From: Strigamia acuminata
Taxonomy: Eukaryota; Arthropoda; Chilopoda; Geophilomorpha; Linotaeniidae
Length of the DNA: 64,000 nucleotides
Direction of reading: 5' to 3'
Assembly (NCBI GenBank): GCA_949358305.1
Contig: OX442314.1
Span: forward strand, 27,203,118-27,267,117
A program made the position numbers and the translations under genes. A model generated the notes under the pieces. It ran no database searches. It saw only the letters and a program-made list of their open reading frames with translations, and was not told where the DNA came from. Numbering within the stretch: position 1 is the stretch's first letter; every line of letters begins with the position of its first letter. Below are positions 47,001-55,843 of this stretch, one piece after another.

Positions 47001-48442
47001 ATCTGCCAATAGCCTTTTGTCAAGTCGATTGTGGTAACCCACTCAAATGAACCGATTTCTCTCAAAATTTCCTCGATCGTCGGCATCTGAGGAGGATCAT
47101 ATTCTGTATGTTCGTTTAATGGCCGATAATCTACACAGAGGCGTGGTTCGGCCCCCGGTTTGACCACTAAAACAATTCGCATGGCATAATCTCCAGTGGC
47201 AGGCACAGCAATTCCCTTGTCTACCATATCCTGACAGATTTGCCGAATTATTTCCCTTTTCTGAGGGTTATAACTTTTAAATGGTACCCTTATAGGTTTA
47301 TCAGTTGTCAGCTTGATATCGTGCTGTACTATGTGTGTACGTCCAGGAACTCTTGATAGAATTCTCTGTCGTCTCTTTAATACTTCCGCCAATGAGAGTC
47401 CTTGCTCCAATGTCAGATTGGCATCATTCACCATTTTGGTGATATCATCTCCCATTTTCAGAGTAGCTGCGCCAGCCAAAATTCCTTCATGACATACAAA
47501 TGTAGCATTGTCTGGCGGTAATTCTTCAATTTTGGTTTTATATCTGTCCAAAACTGACTGTGGTATATATGGTAGGGTTTCGGTCAATGGAGTAATAAAA
47601 TTCCATGACATCGTTTTCGGATTCGGCTGTATGCTTAGCCGCTTCATGAAATCATTTCCCAGTAAAATCATCGGGAAACGGTGTTCAATAACTATGAAAG
47701 GATGCACAAGGACTCCATGTGTCCATCGAAATGACAGCAACAGGGTTCCGACTGGTTGAATATCTTTGCCAGCCGTTCCAATACAGAGACTTGGCGAGAT
47801 GTACTGTAATTCTTTTTCTAATTTCAGATTTTCCATTACTGAAGCCGCCATAAAGCTTCTATTGGCTCCAGAATCTAATAATCCAGTAATTGGTCCTTTC
47901 ATGGTCTGTAGTTGTATTTTCGGAATTCCCGTAAAATCTTCCATGTTCAAATTGCAGGTGACTCTACGTATCCGATGTTCTAAGGCAGGATAATCAATAG
48001 GAAGTTCGTCCATTTCATCGTTATATGACAGAACGACTCTTTCCATAGCTCTAGTCATTTCTTCAATTTCATCGACCTCTTTCGACTTGGGACGGAATTT
48101 TTCCCAAAGTTTATCCATCCAGTTTTTACTTGGTTTGGGGTAGCACTGTAACGCTTTCCTAACGTGATATTGAAAGTATCGTTTGTCGGCCGTTTTTTCG
48201 GCCAATACTTCGTTAAGTTTTGTAAGGTCAACTTTAGGAAATTTCAGGTCACATGGTTTAAACTGAGCTACCATCAAATGTTTTTTATCTACTGAATCCC
48301 AGTAGTCTAAATAGTTTTTATCCAATGGTTCACGGTAATCATGGGTTACTTCAATCTTGGGACAAACGTCGGCGTCTATCTCCTTAATTGTTTCCGAGGC
48401 AACGGGCGCGAGTTTCAGCGTATTCGCTGCCAAACCCGCGCT
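44018..48442 (-). CDS. pol: retrotransposon pol: protease, RT, RNase H, integrase
   Basis: An unbroken -1 frame relative to gag, about 1475 codons counted from a GTG at 48445; it has no ATG at its head because it is reached by frameshifting. Domains in order: aspartic protease with LLDSGA (D191) and ILLGNDF near 260-266; reverse transcriptase at about 405-585 with the catalytic YLDD at 536-539; RNase H with TDAS (D684), E728 and TDHQ (D755); integrase with a zinc-binding H..H..C-x2-C region (H993, H998, C1028, C1031), a D,D-35-E core (D1059, D1118, E1153) and a GPF module at 1296-1298. No chromodomain follows; the tail of about 130 residues is charged and basic. All catalytic residues are present. 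The domain order is that of Ty3/gypsy elements. Confidence 0.96.
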   Translation of the reverse strand, partial: SAGLAANTLKLAPVASETIKEIDADVCPKIEVTHDYREPLDKNYLDYWDSVDKKHLMVAQFKPCDLKFPKVDLTKLNEVLAEKTADKRYFQYHVRKALQCYPKPSKNWMDKLWEKFRPKSKEVDEIEEMTRAMERVVLSYNDEMDELPIDYPALEHRIRRVTCNLNMEDFTGIPKIQLQTMKGPITGLLDSGANRSFMAASVMENLKLEKELQYISPSLCIGTAGKDIQPVGTLLLSFRWTHGVLVHPFIVIEHRFPMILLGNDFMKRLSIQPNPKTMSWNFITPLTETLPYIPQSVLDRYKTKIEELPPDNATFVCHEGILAGAATLKMGDDITKMVNDANLTLEQGLSLAEVLKRRQRILSRVPGRTHIVQHDIKLTTDKPIRVPFKSYNPQKREIIRQICQDMVDKGIAVPATGDYAMRIVLVVKPGAEPRLCVDYRPLNEHTEYDPPQMPTIEEILREIGSFEWVTTIDLTKGYWQIGLTPSAQPKTAFWSPIGRLMFLVMAFGLKNAPTSFQRLIEKVLDEMYRRQAWAYLDDIITVSKTYEEHLINVDKILGKLEQANLCVNPDKSKFCRKELIFLGYKLGTGGLAVDPKKLDAITKFPTPTNLKELQRFLGMVNFFHRLLKNLSVMAEPLRPLLKKDMDFNWQPSHQEAFEKIKKALTDSGTMAMPDLYRPFIIHTDASRQGLGAALMQIQPEKGGQEELPCVYSSRSLQPAEVNYTATELECLAVVWALRKYRPYIEFTKFTVQTDHQALKWLMSLEEPAGRLARWQLELMAYTFEIQYIKGPLNVLADALSRAPVCTPEEDNEDGEDDDLLAYCPSPYRHWKLGGPNQLPTSEVVEDERIINFWSHAYDPPNIESDEKIHLMMTQEFEFPSSNVLVHAFAANVVKKLECEPPTREEIIVGQKQDKECQKIRNFLLNGCYPPELKHATSKRRFKRKASAYLIEEDLLLKFHPTLTDELGENGRALKVVVPKNLVYRVIWTAHGHPLSGHSGITRTMYRARRIYAWPTMKRDITRFIKHCQRCQACKPRQKLEIEAAQMGPYAPFDCLSADLMGPKPKTPRGNTHILVIIDVATKWPEMRPMSKPTSAKIADCIYNLSLQFGFPRKILSDNGSQFRSQVYQKFCEKFKMLPAYTSPYHPQANPVERTNRDIKYLIALYTDVHTRWDEYLREFAFSLRTTVAAGREFSPAYLNFGRELRVPWDPRLPDEVLVVDQKNPHVYIHQLEKVLASTYQHMMSHVFDLQKRVQDHQSEKKFDNFKVNDLVWKNSHVLSSAVKGISAGIADRRTGPFAIIRAHQGNAFELKRLEDNAKFPSIHASELTPYFPQFTQEIWRRGEVVGQPTENKINTLFEDEVKTLPSLPNSDDEVEHVAVSFENIQIAQDDLQTTLEPATKPKKAKQRSMLHPVVSRNTELDKNDEKSAKKYNMRSRKSPKRRITSRFCAERGRQDSTLVSDGDIMMSHHSKNSN

Positions 48443-48454
48443 CACAAGTTTTTT
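48406..48454 (-). promoter_or_regulatory. -1 ribosomal frameshift signal between gag and pol
   Basis: The heptamer A AAA AAC lies at 48454-48448 in the gag frame (codons CGA AAA AAC), the canonical -1 slippery site. After a 6-nt spacer TTGTGA, which contains the gag stop, a stem-loop runs from 48441 to 48406. Its outer stem GCGCGGGTTT pairs with AAACTCGCGC (one G-U), there is a two-base bulge GG, and the inner stem CAGCG pairs with CGCTG around the loop AATA. Slippage leads straight into the pol frame. Confidence 0.93.
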
Positions 48455-51045
48455 CGGAGCAGTTCCCCCAACTTGCTGACAAGACCTTCTATCTCGGCAG
48501 CTACTGGACTTCTATCAGGACACTGATTCGACCAATGCCCCAACTTTCCACATCTATGGCACGGATCGGTTTCTGGTGATTTGCGCCTAGGGCCGTTTCC
48601 TGAAGTGGGCGACTTTGAACGAGGTTCTACGGCTTTTTTATCTGTAGCCGATTCCTTTTCAGTATCCGGAATCACTTCGGGCTTGATGGGTAGCGGCAAA
48701 GGTGATTTTGATCGAGCATCTGTATTAAGGTTTGCTGTATTAAAAGTAACGTTTTTACCAACCATTTTTGGTCTGAATTTATTCTCAGTGACATGCTTCG
48801 CGAGTAATACAATAGCATTCTCAACTAAAGGGTCTAGCCCTGGGTCGTCATCTTCGACTACATCAGTGCTGTCTTCTGACAAGGCAAGATTCGCGTAAGC
48901 TCGAGAATTTTTGGGTAGTTTGTGAGGGTTCGGAGGTCCGGCACTTGTAGTTTTATCCGTCTTCTCCGCAAAGTAGTCCCCTCGATCTCGGGGTTGCATT
49001 AAAGGAGCTTGTCCAAGTCTAGCTTCTTTCACATATTCTTTAATGCGTAACTGCCGTTTTTTAATAGCTGCAGTCTCCTCCGGAGTCAAATATTCATTAT
49101 ACTTTTCTTCAATTCTCAGGTCATTATCCCTTAAAAATTGGGAGAGTTCTTTGAACGATCCGACTGGCGGTGCATCAACATTTTGCAGAATACTTCGGGA
49201 ATATGGTGTCATCGCCTTTCGAAATTTTCTGTCCACATCATGGTCAGTAGATGGCGTTGGTAATGATGACAACAAATCTTCGGTTCGGCGAAGATAGGAA
49301 CGAATGTCTTCTCCCGCCGATTGAGCTAAATTGTCCCATAATTGATAAATGTCTTCAGTGGGTTCAGCGTATTCTCGCATGAACGCTTCTACAAATTGAT
49401 TCCAATGCACGAATTCTCGTTCAACGAACCAATTTTCGGCGCGTGCCACCAATGATTTTGGGACTAACTTCTCCAAAGTATCTTGAGGTGTTATACCATT
49501 TAGTCGAGCCATTCTGGTAATTTCTTCCAAAAAGGTTGATCCCATTTGGAATTCTCCATTAAAACGATCAGGGACTAATCGATCCCATCGAATTGTTTTC
49601 ACATCGGCAATTTTATGCCGCCACTTATCAGTGGTGTATTTTGCAATTTTGCGCTTCAAGTCGAATTTACGTAACTCTGCCAGCCGTGTGGTTCGACTTG
49701 CTGACTGCGCTTGTTTTTGAAACATCGCGTCGATCTGTTCAGCGGTGTAATAACGTTCGTCGCTTGACTGAGATCTTCTTGATCTCGTCCTTGAACGACT
49801 CTTTCGCTCTTTCCGCGTCTCGGATCGAGTAGATTTTTCGCCTTCCGAAAGGGATTCGTCCTTCGACCCTCGTGGCGGAGGTACATTGTCGTATTTCTGA
49901 CGCTCATCCCCCTTATCACGATCTTCGGGGTCTGGAGACGCACTCCGACTTCCAGACTGGTCATAATTATCGTTGGGCCGATGCGAATCGTTTTGTATCT
50001 TCATACGATTTCTTTCATCCATCATGGTCATGAGTTTGTCGCTATTAGTGAAAATTTCGGCATCTGAAGCGCCGTTCTTTTTTGATGTAGGCCCCTCAGC
50101 ATCGGAACATCTTCTTTTGCGCGACTGTCGCTCATCTTCACTTGATGTTTGAGACGATTCGTCAGTTGCAGAATCTTCTAGCCGCACGACTTTCTTTTTC
50201 ACTTTGGCGGCTGGACCTTTCTGTTGTGAGGCGAATTCAGCAACACGTATTCGTTCTTGTTCCTCCTCAAATTCTTCTTGTTCTTTCAGCAATTTGGCTC
50301 GCCGTAGCTCATCTTCAGTTTCTTGAGCTTTTTTGTCGGCGGCTGCCATTTGTCTACGGAGTTCTTTATTAGATGATTCCTGTTGCTTTATGGAATCCCA
50401 AGCAATCTCCTGTTCCCTTTTGAAAACTTCAGTCTCTTTTTTAGACAAATGTTTCTTTCGAGCATCGAATTCCATGCGTTGGCGCTCCAGTTCGTCCGAT
50501 TGTTTTTTCAGTTTTTCTTCACTGTGACGGTACTGAGCGTTTATCTCTCGCAAAGCTTGATTCGATTTTTCAGCAGCTTCTTTGGCTTGAGACGCTGAGT
50601 TCATTTTTCGAGTAACAGCAGCCATCTGCTCGTTCATATGATCGACCAGGCGTTTTCTTTCATGAGTGGACATGGCTTCGTAAATTTCCATAATCGTCAT
50701 CTGATCAGTCACTTGTACCCCCTGGAGAATTGCTCGATCCAGAAGTTCCTTGTAACCCACCGGTTGCGTATCAGGAATCTCGATGTTGTCCAAATCCATG
50801 GAAGAATCACCCCAGTTCGTTGGTCCAGCGGAAATCGCTTCTTCGCGTTCTTCACCGCCTGTTCCAACTTCCTTAGTCGTGGCACTCTCGGCGGCAACAG
50901 CGTCAATAGTTTCGGCTACATGTTGAGCCGTTAGACTATTACGTGCCGTTCGAGGACGACCCGATCTTCGGCGCTTAGCGCCCGTTTTCGTACGAGTCTG
51001 TACTCCTTCATCATCAATAGGAATTTCTCCTTCTGAGTTAGACAT
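48442..51045 (-). CDS. gag: retrotransposon gag, 867 aa
   Basis: It starts at the ATG at 51045, 91 bases inside the 5' LTR boundary. The N-terminus has a basic KRRRSGRPRTAR patch resembling an AT-hook. Residues about 135-275 form a long charged coiled coil. A Ser/Arg-rich stretch (KSRSRTRSRRSQSSDE) at about 413-430 follows. The segment at about 475-650 (WDRLVPDRFNG; AENWFVERE; EAFMREYAEP; GEDIRSYLRRTEDLL) has the pattern of a Ty3/gypsy capsid domain. A single zinc knuckle C-x2-C-x4-H-x4-C lies at 829-842 (CHRCGKLGHWSNQC). The coiled coil and RS region make it roughly twice the usual gag length. The stop TGA sits in the spacer of the frameshift signal. Confidence 0.93.
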   Translation of the reverse strand: MSNSEGEIPIDDEGVQTRTKTGAKRRRSGRPRTARNSLTAQHVAETIDAVAAESATTKEVGTGGEEREEAISAGPTNWGDSSMDLDNIEIPDTQPVGYKELLDRAILQGVQVTDQMTIMEIYEAMSTHERKRLVDHMNEQMAAVTRKMNSASQAKEAAEKSNQALREINAQYRHSEEKLKKQSDELERQRMEFDARKKHLSKKETEVFKREQEIAWDSIKQQESSNKELRRQMAAADKKAQETEDELRRAKLLKEQEEFEEEQERIRVAEFASQQKGPAAKVKKKVVRLEDSATDESSQTSSEDERQSRKRRCSDAEGPTSKKNGASDAEIFTNSDKLMTMMDERNRMKIQNDSHRPNDNYDQSGSRSASPDPEDRDKGDERQKYDNVPPPRGSKDESLSEGEKSTRSETRKERKSRSRTRSRRSQSSDERYYTAEQIDAMFQKQAQSASRTTRLAELRKFDLKRKIAKYTTDKWRHKIADVKTIRWDRLVPDRFNGEFQMGSTFLEEITRMARLNGITPQDTLEKLVPKSLVARAENWFVEREFVHWNQFVEAFMREYAEPTEDIYQLWDNLAQSAGEDIRSYLRRTEDLLSSLPTPSTDHDVDRKFRKAMTPYSRSILQNVDAPPVGSFKELSQFLRDNDLRIEEKYNEYLTPEETAAIKKRQLRIKEYVKEARLGQAPLMQPRDRGDYFAEKTDKTTSAGPPNPHKLPKNSRAYANLALSEDSTDVVEDDDPGLDPLVENAIVLLAKHVTENKFRPKMVGKNVTFNTANLNTDARSKSPLPLPIKPEVIPDTEKESATDKKAVEPRSKSPTSGNGPRRKSPETDPCHRCGKLGHWSNQCPDRSPVAAEIEGLVSKLGELLRKNL

Positions 51046-51116
51046 ACTGAATTAGACAGATAAGAGAGAAAGATGATAGGAAAGTAGGAATAAATTCTAA
51101 GTTTAAACAATTGGTT

Positions 51117-51134
51117 ATCCCGGACGGGCCCTCA
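51117..51134 (-). promoter_or_regulatory. primer binding site, tRNA-Pro-like
   Basis: Two bases after the 5' LTR end, the sense strand reads TGAGGGCCCGTCCGGGAT. As I recall the animal tRNA-Pro 3' end, 16 of 18 positions would pair; the mismatches are positions 3 and 8. A different host tRNA-Pro sequence could make the match better. There is no alternative TGG-starting site nearby. Confidence 0.65.
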
Positions 51135-51136
51135 AG

Positions 51137-52315
51137 TGTTGCGTTCCTGACGGTTCCAATTGAATTTTCACAACAACACTAAATTTATATTTAGTCACTA
51201 TGGGATTTTTCCAATTGCAAGAGATCCCGGCGTTCACCTGTGGAAGCAGTTGAATGCCGTTTATAGGTCTTCTATCGGGTGGGTTAGCCGTTAAGTCGGT
51301 GTCTAGGGATTTGATCTCGAATAAAGGCTAGTTTAGTTATTTTAAATCAAACAGTTAATCAATTTATTGAGCGTTAAGTACAGGTTCTATTGAAGAGAAT
51401 GTTAATAAGATGGGTTCTATGAGGATAAGGTCGTCGGCGTAGAAGGCGACGTGCTCGAAGCAGCGCGGGACTCCTTCGGGCGGGAAAAAGCAGTGCAGAA
51501 ATGGCGACTCGTCGCCGCGCAAATTCTGCGAAGTGAGAAAGGAAGCGTGAAGCCGAAAGACTTCACAAAGAGTGTCGGCTGTTAAGCCTGACAAGACGGG
51601 AAATCTTAGGTTAAACCCTAGATTGCAACGGGAGATTTCCGTTGGAGACAAGTAGTCAAACGGCGGGTACCGCCGATCGTTAAAACCTGACTGGAGATCC
51701 GCTGCAATCTGAATCGGAATCTTCGTCAACAGGTCGAGGAGCGGCGACGATGGCTCTGCTATCCTCGGCGGCTGGCTGGCGTCGATCTTCAACGGCGTGG
51801 GCGCGTTGGTCTTCGGGCGGCGGCGGGAACGACGGTGGCTTGGGCCGTCGTGCGTCGTCTTCGCGGCTCGGAAAGTGATTCGTTTGAACGTTGGTTCAAA
51901 CAAATCGGGTTGAAACTTGGCAAAACTCACGAGTCACGGACAAAACAGTGTTTTTGGTTGTGAACAAAGCTGTGTCGGTGTGAACGGTATGAGTGTGATG
52001 CAAAGAGTGAGTAATAATTCGAATTATTGCCCGGAATATGGCCGGAAAACGGCCAGTGCGCAGGCGTGGCGTGTGCCAAGGCACGCTTCAGCCCTAGCAA
52101 CGGTGCAAAATTTGGGGATTGACTTAGCAACGCCCCAATCCAGGGCTCAAAATGCCAGGGCAGCCGTTACAGCTTCTGGGCCAATTGCCCAAAAGCGCAA
52201 CAGGTGCCTGGCAAAAAACACAATTCTAATGATTATGGTTAAAATATAAATAATATCTTAAAAACGTGGTAGAAAAACTTCTCCACAAATGAAGTGAACA
52301 TTTGAGATCGCAACA
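51137..52315 (-). repeat. 5' LTR of the gypsy-type element (1179 bp)
   Basis: This is the counterpart of 39153-40331, offset by 11984 bases, identical by eye except G at 51795. The sense-strand AATAAA is at 51368-51363. It contains the second copy of the ATG-less 188-codon frame. Confidence 0.95.
51364..51933 (-). other. 188-codon open frame inside the 5' LTR, no ATG
   Basis: Same frame as in the 3' LTR, with Pro for Ser at one site. Here it lies upstream of gag in the genomic RNA if transcription starts before it. The GTGAGT at its beginning (51930) could serve as the splice donor for a subgenomic RNA. Confidence 0.4.
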
Positions 52316-52319
52316 ACTT
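52316..52319. repeat. target-site duplication ACTT (right)
   Basis: Matches 39149-39152. Confidence 0.85.
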
Positions 52320-52415
52320 TTACGAAATGTGTACCACGTCGACCAAAACTTCTGGTCGCTCACGGAAAGTGACCATTCCATGCACGGAATCAGGTCGTGT
52401 GTACTTAGCTTTAGG
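52316..52415. mobile_element. right part of the MITE split by the retrotransposon
   Basis: It ends GTGTGTACTTAGCTTTAG, the inverted partner of 38971-38990. Joined to the left part without the insertion and one ACTT, the MITE would be about 280 bp. Confidence 0.7.
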
Positions 52416-52832
52416 TAAAAATAATCATGAAATTTTGTTCATTAGGTTTTATTTAATTTAATTTAACAGAACTGTAATCCTTTATTGTTTCTTTACCTAA
52501 CCAATACTCGCCCCTACATGATGATGCACCTCTGAGTTGACATTGCAATAGAACCTCGATTATCGGAACATCGGTTATATGAACGTTCGATTATCCGATT
52601 ATCGGGTTTTTAATTGATTTCTAATGTTTTTTTTTAATGATTTTTACCTGTTTTTAATCAGTTTTTAATGTTTTTTGACAATTTGTATCCATTTTTGTTC
52701 CGTTTAAATGCTTTTAACAATATTTTAATGACTTTTATCTTCGTATGCAGCACAGTAACTTATGTGTACAAGTATGAACCTAATGTTCGATTATCAAGAT
52801 TACTGCTGAATATTTTGTGGCTTGAATTTTTT
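52416..52832. other. no gene recognised
   Basis: AT-rich with TTTTTAAT-type words (52600-52740). Confidence 0.4.
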
Positions 52833-52996
52833 CAGTAGCTGCATTCGAAATGTCATTTACACTATAAACAGCATTTTTAAGCTGCTCGACTGAGTTGGCG
52901 GTGACTAATTTAGTTTGCTTTCAGTCGGAATGGGCATGTGCACCACAATCAAACAACCAAATATGTTTGACTGCAATACTTTTTGAAAGCAGCTAT
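52833..52996. mobile_element. MITE, GCTGCATTCGAAA ends
   Basis: TAGCTGCATTCGAAATGTCA at the left and ACTTTTTGAAAGCAGCTA at the right are imperfect inverted repeats. It directly abuts the next element. Confidence 0.6.
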
Positions 52997-52998
52997 AG

Positions 52999-53160
52999 TA
53001 GGTGCATTCAATAAGTCTAAAACGTATGCAAAACTCGTTTCGTGTTTGTACGTGACGTCATTCCCATTGAATAACATGTTATTCAATGGGAATGGGAATG
53101 ACGTCACGTGCAAACACGAAACGAGTTTTGCATACGTTTTAGACTTATTGAATGCACCTA
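52999..53160. mobile_element. near-perfect palindromic MITE, TA-flanked
   Basis: The ends TAGGTGCATTCAATAAGTCT and AGACTTATTGAATGCACCTA continue as inverted repeats through ACGTATGCAAAACTCGTTTC and TGACGTCATTCCC to a centre ATAACATGTTAT, so nearly all 162 bp pair. Confidence 0.92.
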
Positions 53161-53559
53161 GTGTTAAATTATGTACTAAATTGAGTACTAAATCTATGAT
53201 GTGATGGAATTCGACAAGTCTTATGCCAACTTGGCACACATCAGGAGATATTCTGTTGAATGAGTGTCATTCAGTTATTTCCTGCTGTTTGAATTGCCTA
53301 GATGATCACAGTTAACGTCTGTGAACTGTGATCATTTTTAACATTTGTGATAAAGTCATCATGTGTCACAAACTATTGATTATTTCTCATTTACTTATGG
53401 TAGTCGTACTTTTTTAATCAAAGTGTGTGTGCACTACGGGTTGCATTTGAAAAGACATTTAGTCAGGTCTTTACATAACAAAATAATAAAAATAAGATTA
53501 AAAATATATTCATTAATTAGGATTAACAACTTTTCCACCTTGTACACCTTCGCTAGACT
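53161..53559. other. no gene recognised
   Basis: A short hairpin GATCACAGTTAACGTCTGTG / AACTGTGATC lies at 53303-53334. Nothing else noted. Confidence 0.4.
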
Positions 53560-53928
53560 TACCGTATAACCTCGGGTATAAGCCGAGCAATTTATTGCAA
53601 AAACCTTGCCGCTAATTGGGGGGGTCGGCTTATATGCGCGTGTCCAAAAAAAAAATTGTAACGTAAGTGCTACGTTTGTAATATTTTGTATTGTGTATAA
53701 GACCAATCGTCCAACAATCAGTCAATTTCAACAATTTTTGACTAAATTGTAGTCAACTTTATCAATTTTCGACTAAATTGTAGTCAATTTCATCAATTTT
53801 CGACTAAATTTCACAACATTTTGACGTACTCGGCTTATACTCGCACACACCATTTATTAGCAACATGGTGCCTCAGAATGGGGGGTCGGCTTATACACGG
53901 GTCGGCTTATACCCGAGGTTATACGGTA
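53560..53928. mobile_element. MITE with TACCGTATAACCTCGGG ends and internal 30-bp repeats
   Basis: The left end TACCGTATAACCTCGGGTAT and the right end ATACCCGAGGTTATACGGTA are perfect inverted repeats. The interior 53725-53815 has three copies of a unit of about 30 bp containing CAATTTTCGACTAAATTGTA. GTCGGCTTATA is repeated near the right end. Confidence 0.9.
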
Positions 53929-53935
53929 CGAACAA

Positions 53936-54326
53936 TAAGTCTGTTCAATCTTAATTTCTTTGATTTCTTTGATTTTCTTGATTTCGGGCAACTGGAAGTT
54001 ACGATTTGTACGTCATAAAAACGAAATCTGATGTCAGAACATCCGATTTTGGGAAATCCATGTCTAGGATCGCTTTTCTTGATTTAAAAGTGGATTTCAG
54101 CTTTCTCGAATTGCGATATTTTGGTCGCGTTTGAGCTTTCGAACGCGGCCGACCACATATTTAAATGTCAAAACAGGAAGTTGATCTAATGGTTGAAATT
54201 GCGCATGTGCAACAGTTGGATTTTGGGAAATTTTAAGGCTGTTCAAAGTTGAAATCAGATTTCCTTGATTTCTGAAAATCAAGAAAATTGCGATTTCGGA
54301 AATCCATTTAAGATTGAACGCACTTA
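53936..54326. mobile_element. TA-flanked MITE, GTTCAATCTTAA ends
   Basis: The left end TAAGTCTGTTCAATCTTAA mirrors the right end TTAAGATTGAACGCACTTA with two mismatches. Inside, TTTCTTGATTTCGGG-like words recur on both sides. It starts eight bases after the previous element. Confidence 0.85.
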
Positions 54327-55545
54327 ATATACTTTTGGAAAAATGAGGTCAGGTGATACGATCATGCGGTTGCTACCCTCTATGTTAATTGTAGTTTTCT
54401 TATTGTGGGCGGAGGCAAACTGCATTATGTCATAATTTTCCACTGGTCTTGTGAAGATTTTCTCGGAAATTGACGAGCCAGTGTAGTCTAAATGACTTAG
54501 CAAATGTAGCTAGTCTGTATTGGGAGTCGTTTCTTGGCTTTTCGAGGTAGCAGAACCTTCGGTGTTTGGTTTATTTGCATTCGGTACAAGGCGTGTACTA
54601 TTGAGTGATGCTCAATGCGATAAATGACAAGAATCCAAATGATCGGTTATTTCACAATCCGTTTAACTTTGAAGAGCAATCTTGTCGAGTCGGATTTATT
54701 CTCTCTTCTTCCCCGCCTTGCCAGGGAAAACATGTTTTCTTTTTGAGGTTCAGTAATGGATGAAAAAGTTAAATCAATATTGTTGCATCCAGATTTGATT
54801 TTAATCAAATTAAGAAATGACATGCGAAGAATTTGATTTAAATATAAAAGCACAAGAAATGAGGAAAAATGATGAAATCGGAGAGAAGTGAGGGAATTGC
54901 TCTGGGAGCCGCCAACGTAATTTGTTAGACGAATCACAGTCGGCGTTTGTCTCATTTACACTCAAGTCGAGTTGCCCAAAGGGGTTGACAGGTGTCAAAA
55001 GCGCATTTTACCCGAAGCCAATTTGCCTGTTTTTGATTGACGGCTCATGATTCGAATCAAAACTTTTCATGTAAGGGCAGGAAGGAGGAGGAGGAGTGAT
55101 GGAGAATACCAAAGTGACATTGTTTTTTTTTTTTAATTTAAAAAAAAAATTGTGGACAGTTTGATTTATTTGGGATTTTTGGATTTGTATACAGATTGCA
55201 ATGTGGATCTAATCAATCAATCGATCGATCGAACATCAGCAAATGATATTTACCGTATTTCATCGATTAAATAAACTGCCATTTTTGTCAGCAATTACAA
55301 TTTCGGTTTTTTGTTTGTTACATTTGTTTAATATAAAAAAAGAAGTCTGAACGTCACAAACGAAGCTTACGTTCAACGTTCGTGAGGTTAAATGCGAAAA
55401 CAATACCGTACTTTTGCAAAAATACAGTATTCTTGGTGTCTCAGCCGCAGCTACTATTCGCTGGCGACTCTTAATTGGTAAAATACGCTGTTTGTTATTC
55501 ATGGATTCAAACATTGTAACAATTTGAGCTACCTAGAATACCGTG
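54327..55545. other. no gene recognised
   Basis: Short frames. TACCGTATTTCATCGATTAA at 55252 looks like a MITE left end without visible partner. Confidence 0.4.
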
Positions 55546-55549
55546 TATC

Positions 55550-55780
55550 GAAAACCGCCGCACAAAACACATAGACATTAAATATCATTTTGTGCATGCC
55601 CTTGTGAAGGATGAAACCATTTGCATTAAGTATGTCGATACCCATGAAAACCCAGCCGATGTTATGACTAAGGCCATAGACAGATCTGATTTATTACGTT
55701 TTTGTGCAAGATACAGTATATGTGCATTAGTAAGAATTAATACTTTTTCTCCTTTCCTTAACAATATGAAGGGGCCGCTT
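55550..55780 (+). pseudogene. Ty1/copia-type RNase H C-terminal fragment
   Basis: One frame reads RRTKHIDIKYHFV at 55556-55594, then DETICIKYVDTHENPADVMT and KAI. These are the conserved KHI-D-I-YHF and T-x-x-N-x-AD-x-x-TK motifs at the end of copia pol. The frame continues about 40 residues to its stop. No upstream RT, protease or gag and no LTRs were found nearby, so it is a truncated relic. Confidence 0.8.
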
Positions 55781-55843
55781 GTTAATCTTAGACATGTATA
55801 CACATTTTGTATTACCGTATTTATTTATTCATTTGATATTTAA

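Larger units (their letters stand above)
39153..52315 (-). mobile_element. intact Ty3/gypsy-type LTR retrotransposon, 13.2 kb
   Basis: Order on the minus strand: 5' LTR (52315-51137), tRNA-Pro-like primer binding site, gag (51045-48442), pol in the -1 frame (48445-44018), a 104-codon frame, an 891-codon frame, polypurine tract and 3' LTR (40331-39153). Integrase after RNase H places it in the Ty3/gypsy order (Metaviridae-like). Near-identical LTRs, an exact 4-bp target duplication and unbroken frames indicate a very recent insertion that may still be active. At 13.2 kb it is long for the group, owing to a 1.2-kb LTR and 3.4 kb of extra sequence after pol. No envelope-type signal peptide or membrane span is seen, so it is a retrotransposon and not an evident retrovirus. 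Confidence 0.95.
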
